From NCBI GenBank assembly GCA_029379385.1, contig CM055613.1:16882001-16946000 (forward strand): a stretch of DNA of 64,000 nucleotides, written 5' to 3'. Every line of letters starts with the position of its first letter. Position 1 is the stretch's first letter. Below, piece after piece: positions 23,135 through 32,789 of the stretch. This stretch comes from Quillaja saponaria. Its lineage: Eukaryota; Streptophyta; Magnoliopsida; Fabales; Quillajaceae. The notes under the pieces were generated by a model. The model ran no database searches. It was not told the DNA's origin and worked only from the letters and a program-made list of their open reading frames with translations. A program made the translations under genes and the position numbers.

Positions 23135-23689
23135 TGTTAGTTTTGGGAAGGAGGTTAGAATAACTGGATAGTTGATTTGGGATTTAGTTGGAGGAAGTAT
23201 AGAAGAGGAAGTATAAGGACACAAAGACTATGAGAAAATAGTTGTATTGATGTAGGAAATGGATACAAGAGGCTTATACTTTTAGCTTTTCTAGCATGCT
23301 TATAAATGAGCCCTAAACTCATATTTATATTTCTCCACCTCCTTAACCAACGGTAGAGATTTATTACATGCAACGATTCATATTGGTCATCTAGAACTCT
23401 CCTACAAAATATCTAGATATTTATAGCTTTCCTAGAAATATCTAGGCCTTCTTGAAGTATGTACAATGTTCTAGGGCAATCCATGCATTCTTGCACCTTC
23501 AAGGATCTTCTAACATGTTCTACAACCTTGTGGAACCTTCTAGAGTATTCTAGAGTCTTCCACATTCTTCTAGACCCTTCCAGACTTTTCCAAAACCTTT
23601 CAAAACCTTTTGCAACCTTCTGGAACATTCTAGGACATTCTAGGACTTCTTGGAACATTCTAGGAAGAGAAGATATATTAATTTTAACA
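23135..23689 (-). repeat. 5' LTR of the minus-strand copia element
   Basis: On the minus strand it runs from TGTTAAAATT (23689) to ACTAACA (23135), giving matching TGTTA/TAACA ends, and it is followed by GTGGTATCAGAGC. A TATA box (TATAAATAT, 23321-23329) lies about 150 bp downstream of the 10-bp array, which places the array in the U3 enhancer region. An alternative LTR end at 23105 is possible because the terminus plus primer-binding site is duplicated. Confidence 0.8.
23481..23660 (-). promoter_or_regulatory. 18-unit, 10-bp array resembling heat-shock elements in LTR U3
   Basis: Eighteen consecutive 10-bp units keep phase exactly, with consensus TnGAAnnTTC. Three are perfect (TGGAACCTTC at 23531, TGGAACATTC at 23621 and 23651). 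Most others keep TTC and the G of GAA (for example TAGAGTATTC, TAGACCCTTC). GAAnnTTC alternating every 5 bp is the binding pattern of plant heat-shock factors. The array is upstream of the LTR TATA box in the element's orientation. Heat-responsive use is inferred by analogy with heat-activated copia elements such as ONSEN. Confidence 0.7.
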
Positions 23690-25239
23690 GTTTCTTTTCT
23701 TGATTTACTTTGATTTGTCTCAATCTGACTGGGACAATCTTTTGAATCCAAAGATTAGGAATGACTTGGTTAAAAAAAGCTCATAAAATAATAACTTTTA
23801 TTCTAAAAATCATATTATCAATGTTATGGAATGATTTAATTTGTTGAATGCTTATGAGTTATGAGCTGTCATCTAGTTATAACTTTGGTGGATATTAATT
23901 ATGTAAGTAAACTAAGTTTACTTTAGTATTCTAGTCTTATAAAAGATTATCAATTATCAGCTACCCAATAAATAAAACAAATTTAGTTCCTTCCCACAAA
24001 CATTGTTCCCAGAACTGGATTCTAGATAGATTGTGGCAAACCTTTTATTTTGTGTGCTTTTGTGCTTGTGATACGTTCTATGTAGTATCTTTGTTGTGAA
24101 AACTATTTAAACTTTGTAAGTTATAATGGTTTTTAATGTTTGTCCCTATTACTGCTAAGGATGATTTATTGGCTCTTTATTATGTGTTTTCAATCTAAAT
24201 CTTCCTATTTGCTCTGTTGGTTGTAGCTCTATTGCTTTGGATTCCTTTTAGTTTTTTCTTTGGCAATAAGGCCCTCAGGGCAATGGGAGCTTGTTCTTTG
24301 CAACAATAACTGCTTCCTAAACATTTTCATTTTAGTTTTATAAGAGAGAAAAATGTGCTGAATGGTTCCACTTGTAATATGCTTGCTCTTTTCCTCCTCT
24401 TGTAGCATGATGTTATTATTTTACTGTGACTTTTATGTTAAGAGTGTGCTCTAAGTTTATGTAATTGATATCTCTCCCCTGCTTTTCTTTTAGTTATCTT
24501 TAGAATCTTGATTATGTCTGGTGTAATTAACTTTATGTTCTACATTAGTTATCTTTTATATGTCAACACGAATTGGCGGCTTCATATATATATATATATA
24601 TATATATTTGGGGTTCATTCATACTTGAACCTGTATGCATATATGTAACTCTGATATTGTTGTCAGGCATGCATGCTGTGTTTTGCTCCCCTTGCTAGCT
24701 TATTAACTAGTAGTGTTATTAATCTTGATACATGATTGTAGTTTGTCTCTATGTGATTCTTGCAACCAAATTCCTTTTCTAGAAAGGCAGTGATCACTTT
24801 CTATGAACGTGATTTACTCAAATTTCTTTTAGTCTCAATGTCTTTACTTACTGCTTGTAGGCTCTCTTTTATTCTTAAAAGTGATTGAATTTTATTAACT
24901 TAGAGATCATTATCATACCTGCTCGGTGTTTTCCCATCCCTCAGATTCATTTTTTTTTTAGTCACATGTTTTCTTAATTTGTACTTAATATATCAGATGC
25001 ATACTTAATATAAAACCAAATAACTGTATGGGTCTCAAGCTCACCCCTAAGTGTACGCCTTTTGACTGTTATTTGTGTTATTTACACTATTTTTTAGGTT
25101 AAGTTGGAGTCTGCTATATACCCCAAAAAAAGTATAAAACAATGATCGTTTAGGTATTTTTCAACACAAAAGCAAATACATCAATCATATGATGAGAACA
25201 AAAGTATAAAAAAAATAATAATAATAATTCAATTTTTAT
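23690..25239. other. intergenic, no gene recognised
   Basis: A T-rich stretch with no coding signal. An (AT)n run lies at 24583-24608. The moderately GC-richer text at 24000-24900 has an intron-like or UTR-like composition, but no exon could be joined. Confidence 0.5.
24583..24608. repeat. (AT)n microsatellite
   Basis: About 13 AT dinucleotides in noncoding DNA. Confidence 0.95.
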
Positions 25240-26224
25240 ATATGAAAAAGATTGAGTCATAATAATATTTATCATTTTGTTTTATAACTTCTTGTTGCAT
25301 TTACAAAAGAAAGATTGAACCTTTGCATTTTTACATGATGTTATTTAAATTTTTTGCAATAAATTTAATATATTATAATATTTTTATTTATGAAAATTGA
25401 GTCCTAAAAGGATTATGCACACAGAGAGAAACCAATGTAGCAATTACTAAATTCTTGAGATAATTGGAATGTAATTATCTAGAATAGCTTGTTTGATGCT
25501 TTGATTTGTCCCTGCATGTCAATTTTCAAGTCAATGTGAGATTTTCATAAGAAAAGTTGTGGTAGACAAAATTGAATCGATTGAATTATCATTGATAAGA
25601 TTGAGAGTAATTTGCAATAAATGAAATTAATTTGTGAGTGACATGAATGTGATTTTGGGTAATTGAAAGATATCAAGAAATGATTGATGTTGATTGGAAC
25701 TGACATATAATGATTAAAATTAATCAAAAAATATTGAATGGTGATTAGATTTGATTTGATTCAATTGTCATTTAGTTAAAGTTATCTTCCAATCAAAAAT
25801 GAATTCGTCTCCAATCAATTATACAATTATCCTTGTAATGGGCTAATTAATATTTATACTTAACCAATTGTAATTTGAGTTGATTCATAATTTATTTATT
25901 TAATGACTAATCAATATTTATTTTAATGTTAAATAATCAAAATAAACTACAAAATATGACCTAAGGTTTTGGTGTTTACATCTATCTTTATACTTTGAAA
26001 CTGAAAGACCACCTCACCTATCAATAATGAACAAGAAAACTAAATTATTGGACGCTGAAACTCAGCAAGCATAGTTAGCAAATGAACTTGTTATGAAATA
26101 TACATCCACAATGACTTTACATAGCTAGTGGAGCATCAAAACTTAAATTACAACTATTAAAATACATTAGAAACAAATTAACGTAGATGTGTACGTAGTA
26201 GACTAAAGGCTTATACACGTTAAT
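25240..26224. repeat. segmental duplication, RLP downstream flank, copy 1
   Basis: Similar to 34005-34630 and 42000-43003: for example TCATAATAATATTTATCATT, TAACTTCTTG and AATTGGAATGTAATTATCTA. It leads directly into an RLP 3' exon fragment, as the third copy leads into the full gene. This identifies it as the downstream flank of a duplicated RLP locus. Confidence 0.82.
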
Positions 26225-26990
26225 TCCTAATTCCTAGTAGAAAGTAGAGATAACCAGTCCAACCAAGTAAAATCAAGCTTGACGCCAGTAGGGATTTATG
26301 TATAGAACTGCAGCAGTTACTAACAGTAATGATATGTAAGATATTGTAAAGTTTAGGTATAAAACATTTGTGTCAATAAAACCACAATCTCCTTCTCCTT
26401 CTCCATCTCCAGTATTCGATACAATTTCAGGTGTCTTTTTAACATCATCTCAACTGTTCAATGGAAGTCCGCAAAGGAAAGGATTCCTCGTATCTACTCT
26501 CCGTAAAGGTAAAAAATCAACCGTTTCAGTCTGGTGTCATACCTGAAAAGTTGTTGTGTTCGGCACTGAAGACTGTCAAGGTGGTCAACTGAGGAAGGAT
26601 TCCACCATTCAAGTTGTTAAAAGAAAGATCCTGGCTCTCTATTTTCTTCAAATTGGAGAATGTAAGAGGGATGTGTCCATTTATATTATTGTAAGATAGA
26701 TTCAATGCTCGGATCTCAATCATGTTCCCAAGCTCGTGTGGGATTTTACCTCCTTATTTGTTGTGGGAGAAGTCGATTTCGGTCATAAAAGCATGAAGGT
26801 TACCCTTGTAAGTGTAGGATCTTCTCCTTGTTGCGTAGTCGACTTGCTCTTTCAGATTCAACAATGAAGTGGCCACATGTTTATAACGACCAAAGAAGAA
26901 CTTGTTCAAAGGACTGTCTATCTTGATTGATTTATTGGTCAGGTAATAGGGTATTGGACAGAGAGACTATATTGAGAAAGATCTATAACT
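26225..26990 (-). pseudogene. LRR receptor-like protein, 3'-terminal fragment
   Basis: Homologous to the last part of the RLP gene at 43004-48502. It reads MIEIRALNLSYNNINGHIP, then NNLNGGILPQL and HNNFSGMTPD at 26526-26723. The Cys-rich CGLPLNS-type region and transmembrane/tail segment are recognisable towards 26225 only with frame changes. Stops and indels occur in the island-domain region (26740-26990). Similarity to the intact copy ends near 26985, just before the Pack-MULE insertion, and does not resume beyond it. Only the last few LRRs and the C-terminus survive. Confidence 0.88.
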
Positions 26991-27005
26991 TTGTTAAATT
27001 TATTA

Positions 27006-28566
27006 GGCTAAATTACACTTTCGTTCCTATAATTTTACTCAGATTTTACTTTGGTCCCTATCATTTATTTTGTTTCAATGAGTCCCTAAAATTATAAAAT
27101 TGTTCTAATTGAATCCTTGCCATCACCTTCCATCCAAATTAACTTTGGCGAAGATGCGTAGACAGATGAAAATGGATAGAAAATTATGTGGCTGATGATG
27201 TGGCTAATTGACAAATAATAATTTGCACATGGATTTTCACAAATTAAAAAAGAAATTTCAAAATTAAAAAATATACATTATAAAATTAAATCAAATTAAT
27301 AAAACTAAAGAATCCTTCTTCCTCTTTAACATTCCCTTCCCCAAACCTTATGCAAAACTTCTTCAGAACGTCATCAATTTCTGTAGATCTTCTCTAAGAC
27401 TCGAACTCCAACTCAATCTCTGTCACCCAACATCTCTAACTCAACTTCTCTCACATTGTTCCAACTTCAACCCAGGTCCTTTGCATGCTAAATCTATCAC
27501 TTGAAGCTAGTCATACAATATTAGGGTTTAACCAATAGGTAGTGTCAAATGCTAATTTCATTCACACTAACGAAACCATTTATTATTTTCAATTACTTCA
27601 ATCGGAAGAAAGGATTTAAAGGCAATCACCCATGATATTCTTGTCAATGGCCATGATATTGCTAGGCCTAAAATGTTAAAGTCAGCAATTGATCGACTTG
27701 TGCGAGTACAGCATCCCATCCAGGCAATTTGTTTTTTCAAGAGGATGGAAAGTGGTTATGGGTTTAACCGTGACAAGAAGTCTTATACACTAGTAGTGGA
27801 GAATTTTTGTGAAAATAAGTAATGCTTGTTATGCTAAGAAAATGGTGAAGAGTTTGGCAATCGAGTTTTTTCCAACTGAATTTGTATGTGATTTGGTAAT
27901 TAAAGGTTGGTGTGTTGATGAGAAGCTAGATGAGGCTAGAAGGTTGGTTGCAGAAATGTATCAAGGAGGGTTTAAGATTGGAACAATAGCATATAATGTT
28001 ATTTTAATTTGGATTGTGTGTGCACGAGTTGCAGGAAAAAGGATGCATTTTGGCTTTATTCGGAGTCTGAGAAGGTGTTGTTGGATATGGACCCATCTGC
28101 AAAACAAATGAGAAGATCCAAATTTGAAGATCGAAGAACAAAACTCTCAACTTCCTCAGAAAATTCAAGTAATTAATCTTCAATTGAACTATTTGAAATT
28201 TGATTTTTGCATAAGGTTTGGGAAAGGGAAAGTTAAAGAGGAAGAAGAATTCTTTAGTCTTATTAATATAATTTAATTTTATAAGATTTTTTTTTTAATT
28301 TTGAAATTTATGTTTTATTTTTTTTAAATAAAAAATTCAAATGTCAAATTGTTATTTGTCAATTAGTCATGTCATCAACGACATAATTTTTCACCCATTT
28401 CCATCTGTCCACATCACCACTGTCAAAGTTAATTTGGATGGAAGGTGATAACAGGGACCCAATTTGAGCAATTTTATAATTTTAGGGACTTATTACAACA
28501 AAATGAATGACAGTGATCAAAGTGAAATTTGAGTAAAATTACAGGGACAAAAAGTGTAATTTAGCC
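27006..28566 (+). mobile_element. Pack-MULE-like element carrying a PPR gene fragment
   Basis: Terminal inverted repeats of about 350 bp (27006 to about 27355, and about 28205 to 28566) begin GGCTAAATTACACTTT on both sides. The flanks AATTTATTA (26997-27005) and AATTCATTA (28567-28575) make a 9-bp target-site duplication with one mismatch. Long TIRs with a 9-bp duplication are characteristic of Mutator-like elements. The interior contains no transposase but has a fragment of a host pentatricopeptide-repeat gene, the definition of a Pack-MULE. Confidence 0.85.
27605..28125 (+). pseudogene. captured pentatricopeptide repeat (PPR) gene fragment
   Basis: Translation across three frames gives PPR-like text: AITHDILVNGHDIARPKML, then RMESGYGFNRDKKSYTLVVE (27740-27805), KMVKSLAIEFFPTEF with DLVIKGWCVDEKLDEARRLV and EMYQGGFKIGTIAYNVIL (27839-28010), and SCRKKDAFWLYSESEKVLLD near 28030-28090. 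Two frameshifts and a stop at 27820-27822 break it. PPR proteins bind organellar RNA; this piece has about four repeat units and no start, targeting peptide or C-terminus. It lies wholly between the inverted repeats of the Pack-MULE. Confidence 0.8.
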
Positions 28567-28575
28567 AATTCATTA

Positions 28576-28988
28576 TATTTAAGTAAGGAGTGAATAACAA
28601 TGTGAAACTATCATCCTGTGATTTACTTATTTCCTCTGTCTTGAATATAAGAATAGCCTTTATATGAGGTTGGGATGTCGTGGTGACTGGCCTAACTTCA
28701 AAAAGTAAAAATATGTATTAACAACACTATTTCTCTTAATTTGTTCTCCAATTCTTACTTTCTTTCCAAGCATTATGTGATCCTAAACTCTTATGGAAGA
28801 GAACCATTTCTTAAATGTAGGTTGTTATAACATTGTTGATTTTGCAAACAAGTGGCATTTCTACCTAATTCACCACAGGAAAAGTAGATTAGTTATTCTG
28901 AATTATTTGATTTTGATCTACCTATCAAGTTATCTGAACTAGTTAGAATTTTACTTGAAAAATTATAAATGATATTAATACGAATTAT
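28576..28988. other. spacer, nothing recognised
   Basis: Noncoding DNA between the Pack-MULE and a CACTA terminus. The RLP sequence interrupted at 26985 does not resume here. Confidence 0.5.
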
Positions 28989-29182
28989 CACTATTGTAGG
29001 AGTAAAACCAACAACACCAACTAACTATAGTTGGTCGGTAAATGTAAAATGGCAATACTGACTATCCTTGGTTAGTAATGACTAAAAGGTGGTTGGTAAA
29101 CTAGTCGGTATTTACAGTCAATACCGAAAAACTTAAGTTAATCAATAAAAGTTAGTCGATAATAATCAAATTTCTTATAGTG
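28989..29182. mobile_element. short CACTA-type non-autonomous element
   Basis: Starts CACTATTGTAGG and ends TTTCTTATAGTG (reverse complement CACTATAAGAAA), the terminal signature of the CACTA (En/Spm) superfamily. Subterminal copies of (A/G)GTTGG(T/-)CGGTA-like words occur in both orientations. The 3-bp flanks TAT and AAT match imperfectly, so the two ends may belong to different elements. Confidence 0.55.
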
Positions 29183-29372
29183 AATATATTGTATTAAATG
29201 CTAATGCATAGTCATGAATATAAGGAACCAGTTGTGTAATATATTATATGATTTTTTTATTTTATTTTTAAAAAAATAAAGCCTATCTTATTATTATTAT
29301 TTTTTCATTATTAATCACTCAATATATGAATCAAAGTATTATTATTCTTGTGGTGAAGAATTCTAGGACAAC

Positions 29373-29640
29373 ATGGACGGAGACAGTAATTGGATGGAAC
29401 GTAGGCTTGAAAACCACATGCCTACAAATGAGTTTATGTATAATATTAAGAAATTTCTTGATTATGCATATAGTCATCCTAGGATTATGAAAGAAAATAC
29501 AATTCGATGTGCTTGTCATGTTTATAATAAAAAAAAAGTGGAAGTCTTAGGATGAAGTGACCATTGATTTGTATAAGAAGGGTTTTTAAAAAACATACAA
29601 GTGCTAGACCTTACATGGGGAAGTCGAAGCCTGGTTAAGG
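29373..29640 (+). pseudogene. CACTA transposase-associated domain fragment
   Basis: An open stretch MDGDSNWMERRLENHMPTNE, continuing FMYNIKKFLDYA and IRCACHVYNKKK (29373-29555), matches the Trp- and Cys-containing N-terminal domain found in plant CACTA proteins. A frameshift follows, and then VTIDLYKKGF and TYKC can be read. The transposase core is absent. Confidence 0.7.
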
Positions 29641-29779
29641 AAAAATTCAAATAGTTAAGATGTTGTTGATATTGGTAATTCAAGCAATCGATGTCAACAT
29701 AGTCTTTGATGCTACTGGTCCAAATTTTACTAAGGAGGCAGGAGGGTCAAATTATGATGCTAAATAATTTGTTTACATT

Positions 29780-31870
29780 GATTAATACTTATAGGAACAA
29801 ATGACATCCAATACGGATGCACCGTTAGGATTTTATGGAAATGTCTACATTCTTAACTAAAAACTCTGTTAATTTCTAGTGTGAAAGACAAAAATGATCA
29901 AAACGAATCCAAATGGCAAATCAAAAATTCTAACTTGTTCGTGACATTGAATAAAACTTGTAGTAACAAGCGGCATCCAATTCGGATGCATGGTTAGAAT
30001 TTTTTGATAATTTATTCATGTTATAACTTAGTTAATTTCCAGTAGGGAATGATGAAAATGACTAAAACATGTCCAAATGACAAGCCAGAAACTCTAAAAC
30101 ATTTGTGGCATTAAATAAGACTTGTAGGAACAAACAAACGGCATCCAATTTGGATGCACGATTAGACTTTATGGAAATATTTGCCTTTTTAATTAAAAAC
30201 TTTGGCAAAAATGATCAAAACAAATCCAAATGATAAATCGAAAATGTGGACACATTCTTGACATTGAATAAGACTTGTAAGAACAAACTGCATTTAATTC
30301 AGATGCACGGTTTGGATTATATGATAATTTTTTTGATTTAAAACTTAATTAATTTTTGGTAGGAATGACGAAAATGTCCAAATCATGTCCAAATGAGAAG
30401 CCAAAAACTCTAACACATTTGTGCATTGAATAAAACTTGTAGGAACAAACATCATTCAATTTGGATGCACGTTTAAGATATTATGGAAATGCTTGTGTTT
30501 TTAACTAAATTTAGTTAATTTCCGGTGTGAATGACAAAAATAATCAAAATGAATCCAAAATGACAAATCGAAAAGTCTAACACATTTGTGACATTGAATA
30601 TGAATTGTAGGAACAAATGGCATCCAATTTGGATGCACGGTTAGGATTTTGTGATAATTTTTTTTATTTAAAACTTCGTTAAGTTTTAGAGGGAATAACG
30701 AAAATGAGAAAAACAAGTCCACATGATAAGCTGGAAACTCGAATACATTCATGGCATTAAATAAGACTTGTAGAAACAAATGATATCCAATTTAGATGTA
30801 TGGTTAGGATTTTATGGAAATGGTTGCATTTTTAACTTAAAACTTAGTCAACTTCTGGTGTGAATGACGAAAATGATCAAAACTCTTCCAAGTGACAAAC
30901 ATAAAACTTTGATGGTTCATGACATTAAATAAAACTTGTAGGAATAAACAGTATCCAGTTTGGATGTACAACTAAGATTTTATACAAATGTTGGTGTTTG
31001 TGACTTAAAACTTAGTTAATTTTTCAATGTAAATGGAAAAAATGATAGAAATATATTTAAATGACAAGCCGAGAACTTCGACATATTTGTGCCATTGAAC
31101 AAGGTTTAAAAATTATTGTCAAAGAGTGAGAAATGTTTCTGTTTCCACACTATCCGAAACAAAACTCACTTACAGAAACGCAACTACCATTTCCACACGA
31201 AATGGGGTCATTTCCATGTTCCATACGAAACAGAGTCGTTTTCACCATTTTTACAGAAAATAGCTACACATAAAAATAACATTTTCAGGATTTGAAAATC
31301 TAAAGTTCTGGCTCTAGTTCTCTTTTAATTTTAGGATTTCAATTAGTAAATTTTTTTTAAATTCTTATATAATTTAGTTTAACTTAGTAATGGACAATAT
31401 TAAAATTTTAGGCCATATATATGTTGGTTCAAATTAAAATTTCATTAAATATGGGTTGAACAATACTATCAATTTTCTCTTACACAATTTTAATATTCGG
31501 AAATACACCTGGTATCCATTCCACTGTTGTAATTTGTTATTTTTCTCCAATTTGTATGTCTATGTTAAGAATTTTACTTTATTAAGTATCTAATAGTATT
31601 CCATGTACTAAATTAATCATGTTGGATGCTTACAATTATTATGATATGTGTTTTATTATATGTTTCCATACAGTTTCCACAAGAATTATCGTCCCCATAT
31701 CGTTTCTTAAATCATTTCTGTCTCTGGACTTATCGAAATGGTACTTCAAAATGAATTTGAGTTTCTTGGCATTGAATAAGACTTGTAGCAACAAACGGCA
31801 CTTATTTTGAAGGACACAATTAAGATTTTATGCAAATGTTTGCATTTGTGACTTAAAACTTGGCTTGTTT
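29780..31870 (+). repeat. tandem array with about 168-bp period, interrupted
   Basis: Units are marked by GGCATCCAATTTGGATGCAC-like sequences starting near 29805, 29974, 30142, 30295, 30452, 30622, 30782 and 30954, and by ACATTGAATAAGACTTGTAG. A final partial unit lies near 31770-31870. The array is split by an unrelated stretch at about 31110-31755. No frame is open across units. Confidence 0.85.
31110..31755. other. unidentified insertion splitting the 168-bp array
   Basis: Unrelated to the surrounding units. It starts with GTTTC/GAAAC-rich text (TTTCCACACTATCCGAAAC), contains an AT-rich middle, and ends with GTTTC-containing text near 31700. It is possibly a MITE, but clean inverted repeats and a target-site duplication were not resolved by eye. 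Confidence 0.4.
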
Positions 31871-31974
31871 TGTGTTTACATAGCTAAGTTCACATATATT
31901 ACATTATTTATTCTATTCTTCTAAATTATCCTATTATACGTCAACTACTTACGTTTTTTTTTTTTTTTAATAGA

Positions 31975-32085
31975 TTCATGTTGATGCCCTCTTCTTGTTG
32001 CTTAGATGGTGATGAAGGTGATCAAGGAGATGGTGAAGAGGATCTTCATAAGGATGACAACAACGATGATGATCTATAGCTAGCT
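31975..32085 (+). pseudogene. acidic C-terminal tail of a CACTA reading frame
   Basis: One frame reads DGDEGDQGDGEEDLHKDD and then NNDDDL-stop. Asp/Glu-rich tails just upstream of the 3' terminus are common in plant CACTA proteins. The upstream coding sequence is missing. Confidence 0.45.
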
Positions 32086-32789
32086 AGTTGATTGTTCTAT
32101 TAGGTTTTTTTTTATTTGTTGAACTGTACGTGTTGACACTTTTGTTTATTTGATCTTATTTTTTTAATGAAATGTTAAAAATATTTTTGATTTGTGACAT
32201 GACATGACAAATGTGACGAAATTTTTTAAATGAATATTATGGAAGAATATATTTATTAACAAGTTTGTGTTAATAAATATTTACAAAAAAGAATATATTT
32301 TCAATTTGTAAATGAATATTTACAAAAAAGATTAAAATTATAATATGCATGATTTACCCACAAACTCAGTTTATAGGTAAATTTAGTAGGCTAATTATCC
32401 ACAAAACTAAGTTTTGGGTAAATTTGACAAATAAATAGTTCACCAACAAACTCACTTGGTTTGTGGGTGAAATAAAATTTTACCGACAATGTTTGTCAAA
32501 ATTACCAACAAGCTCAAAAAGTTTATGGGAATTACCTACGATTATTTACCCACAAACTATTTGTCGATAAGCCTTTTCCTAGCAAATTTTATCCTTTTTT
32601 CCACAAACTAGTTTGTGGTAAAAAGTTAAACATTTTTCTTACAGTGAATTTTTGTTTTTTTTTTTTTAAATGACATATTAACCTATTACAAAGTTAATGT
32701 GTCAAAATATTATGTGAATGATTTACTAATGTGTCAACATATCATTCTCCTAATTCTCAAATAATAATTATAGTATCATATTTTCATCT

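Larger units (their letters stand above)
20590..23689 (-). mobile_element. Ty1/copia retrotransposon, truncated after the RT start
   Basis: The order on the minus strand is 5' LTR (about 23135-23689), tRNA-iMet primer-binding site(s), gag from 23052, protease region, integrase, and the first residues of RT (GVEWVYKTKLNPDGS near 20670), after which similarity stops. The rest of RT, RNase H and the 3' LTR are absent. Stops and frameshifts disrupt gag and protease. The LTR carries an unusual 10-bp repeat array. The lineage differs from the element at 12612-14255. Confidence 0.9.
29183..32646 (+). mobile_element. CACTA transposon remnant with internal repeat array
   Basis: Contains a transposase-associated domain remnant (29373-29640), a tandem array (about 29780-31870), an acidic C-terminal coding remnant (about 31980-32080) and a right terminus ending TTCTTACAGTG at 32646 (reverse complement CACTGTAAGAA). 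Subterminal motifs built on TTTGTGGGTAAA in both orientations fill 32350-32640, as is typical of CACTA ends. The left terminus was not found. Confidence 0.7.

Noticed and set aside
12612..23689. The two minus-strand copia pieces as one element split by the LARD-like insertion
   Set aside because: Both pieces contain the RT start, and the two versions differ in sequence (GVEWVYKTKLNPDGS versus GCIWVFKAKAKLHGT), so they are two elements.
23413..23751. 112-aa minus-strand ORF with repeated FERFW/LEGSR-like text, and an 84-aa plus-strand ORF over it
   Set aside because: Both are translations of the 10-bp LTR array; periodic DNA without stops produces such ORFs on both strands.
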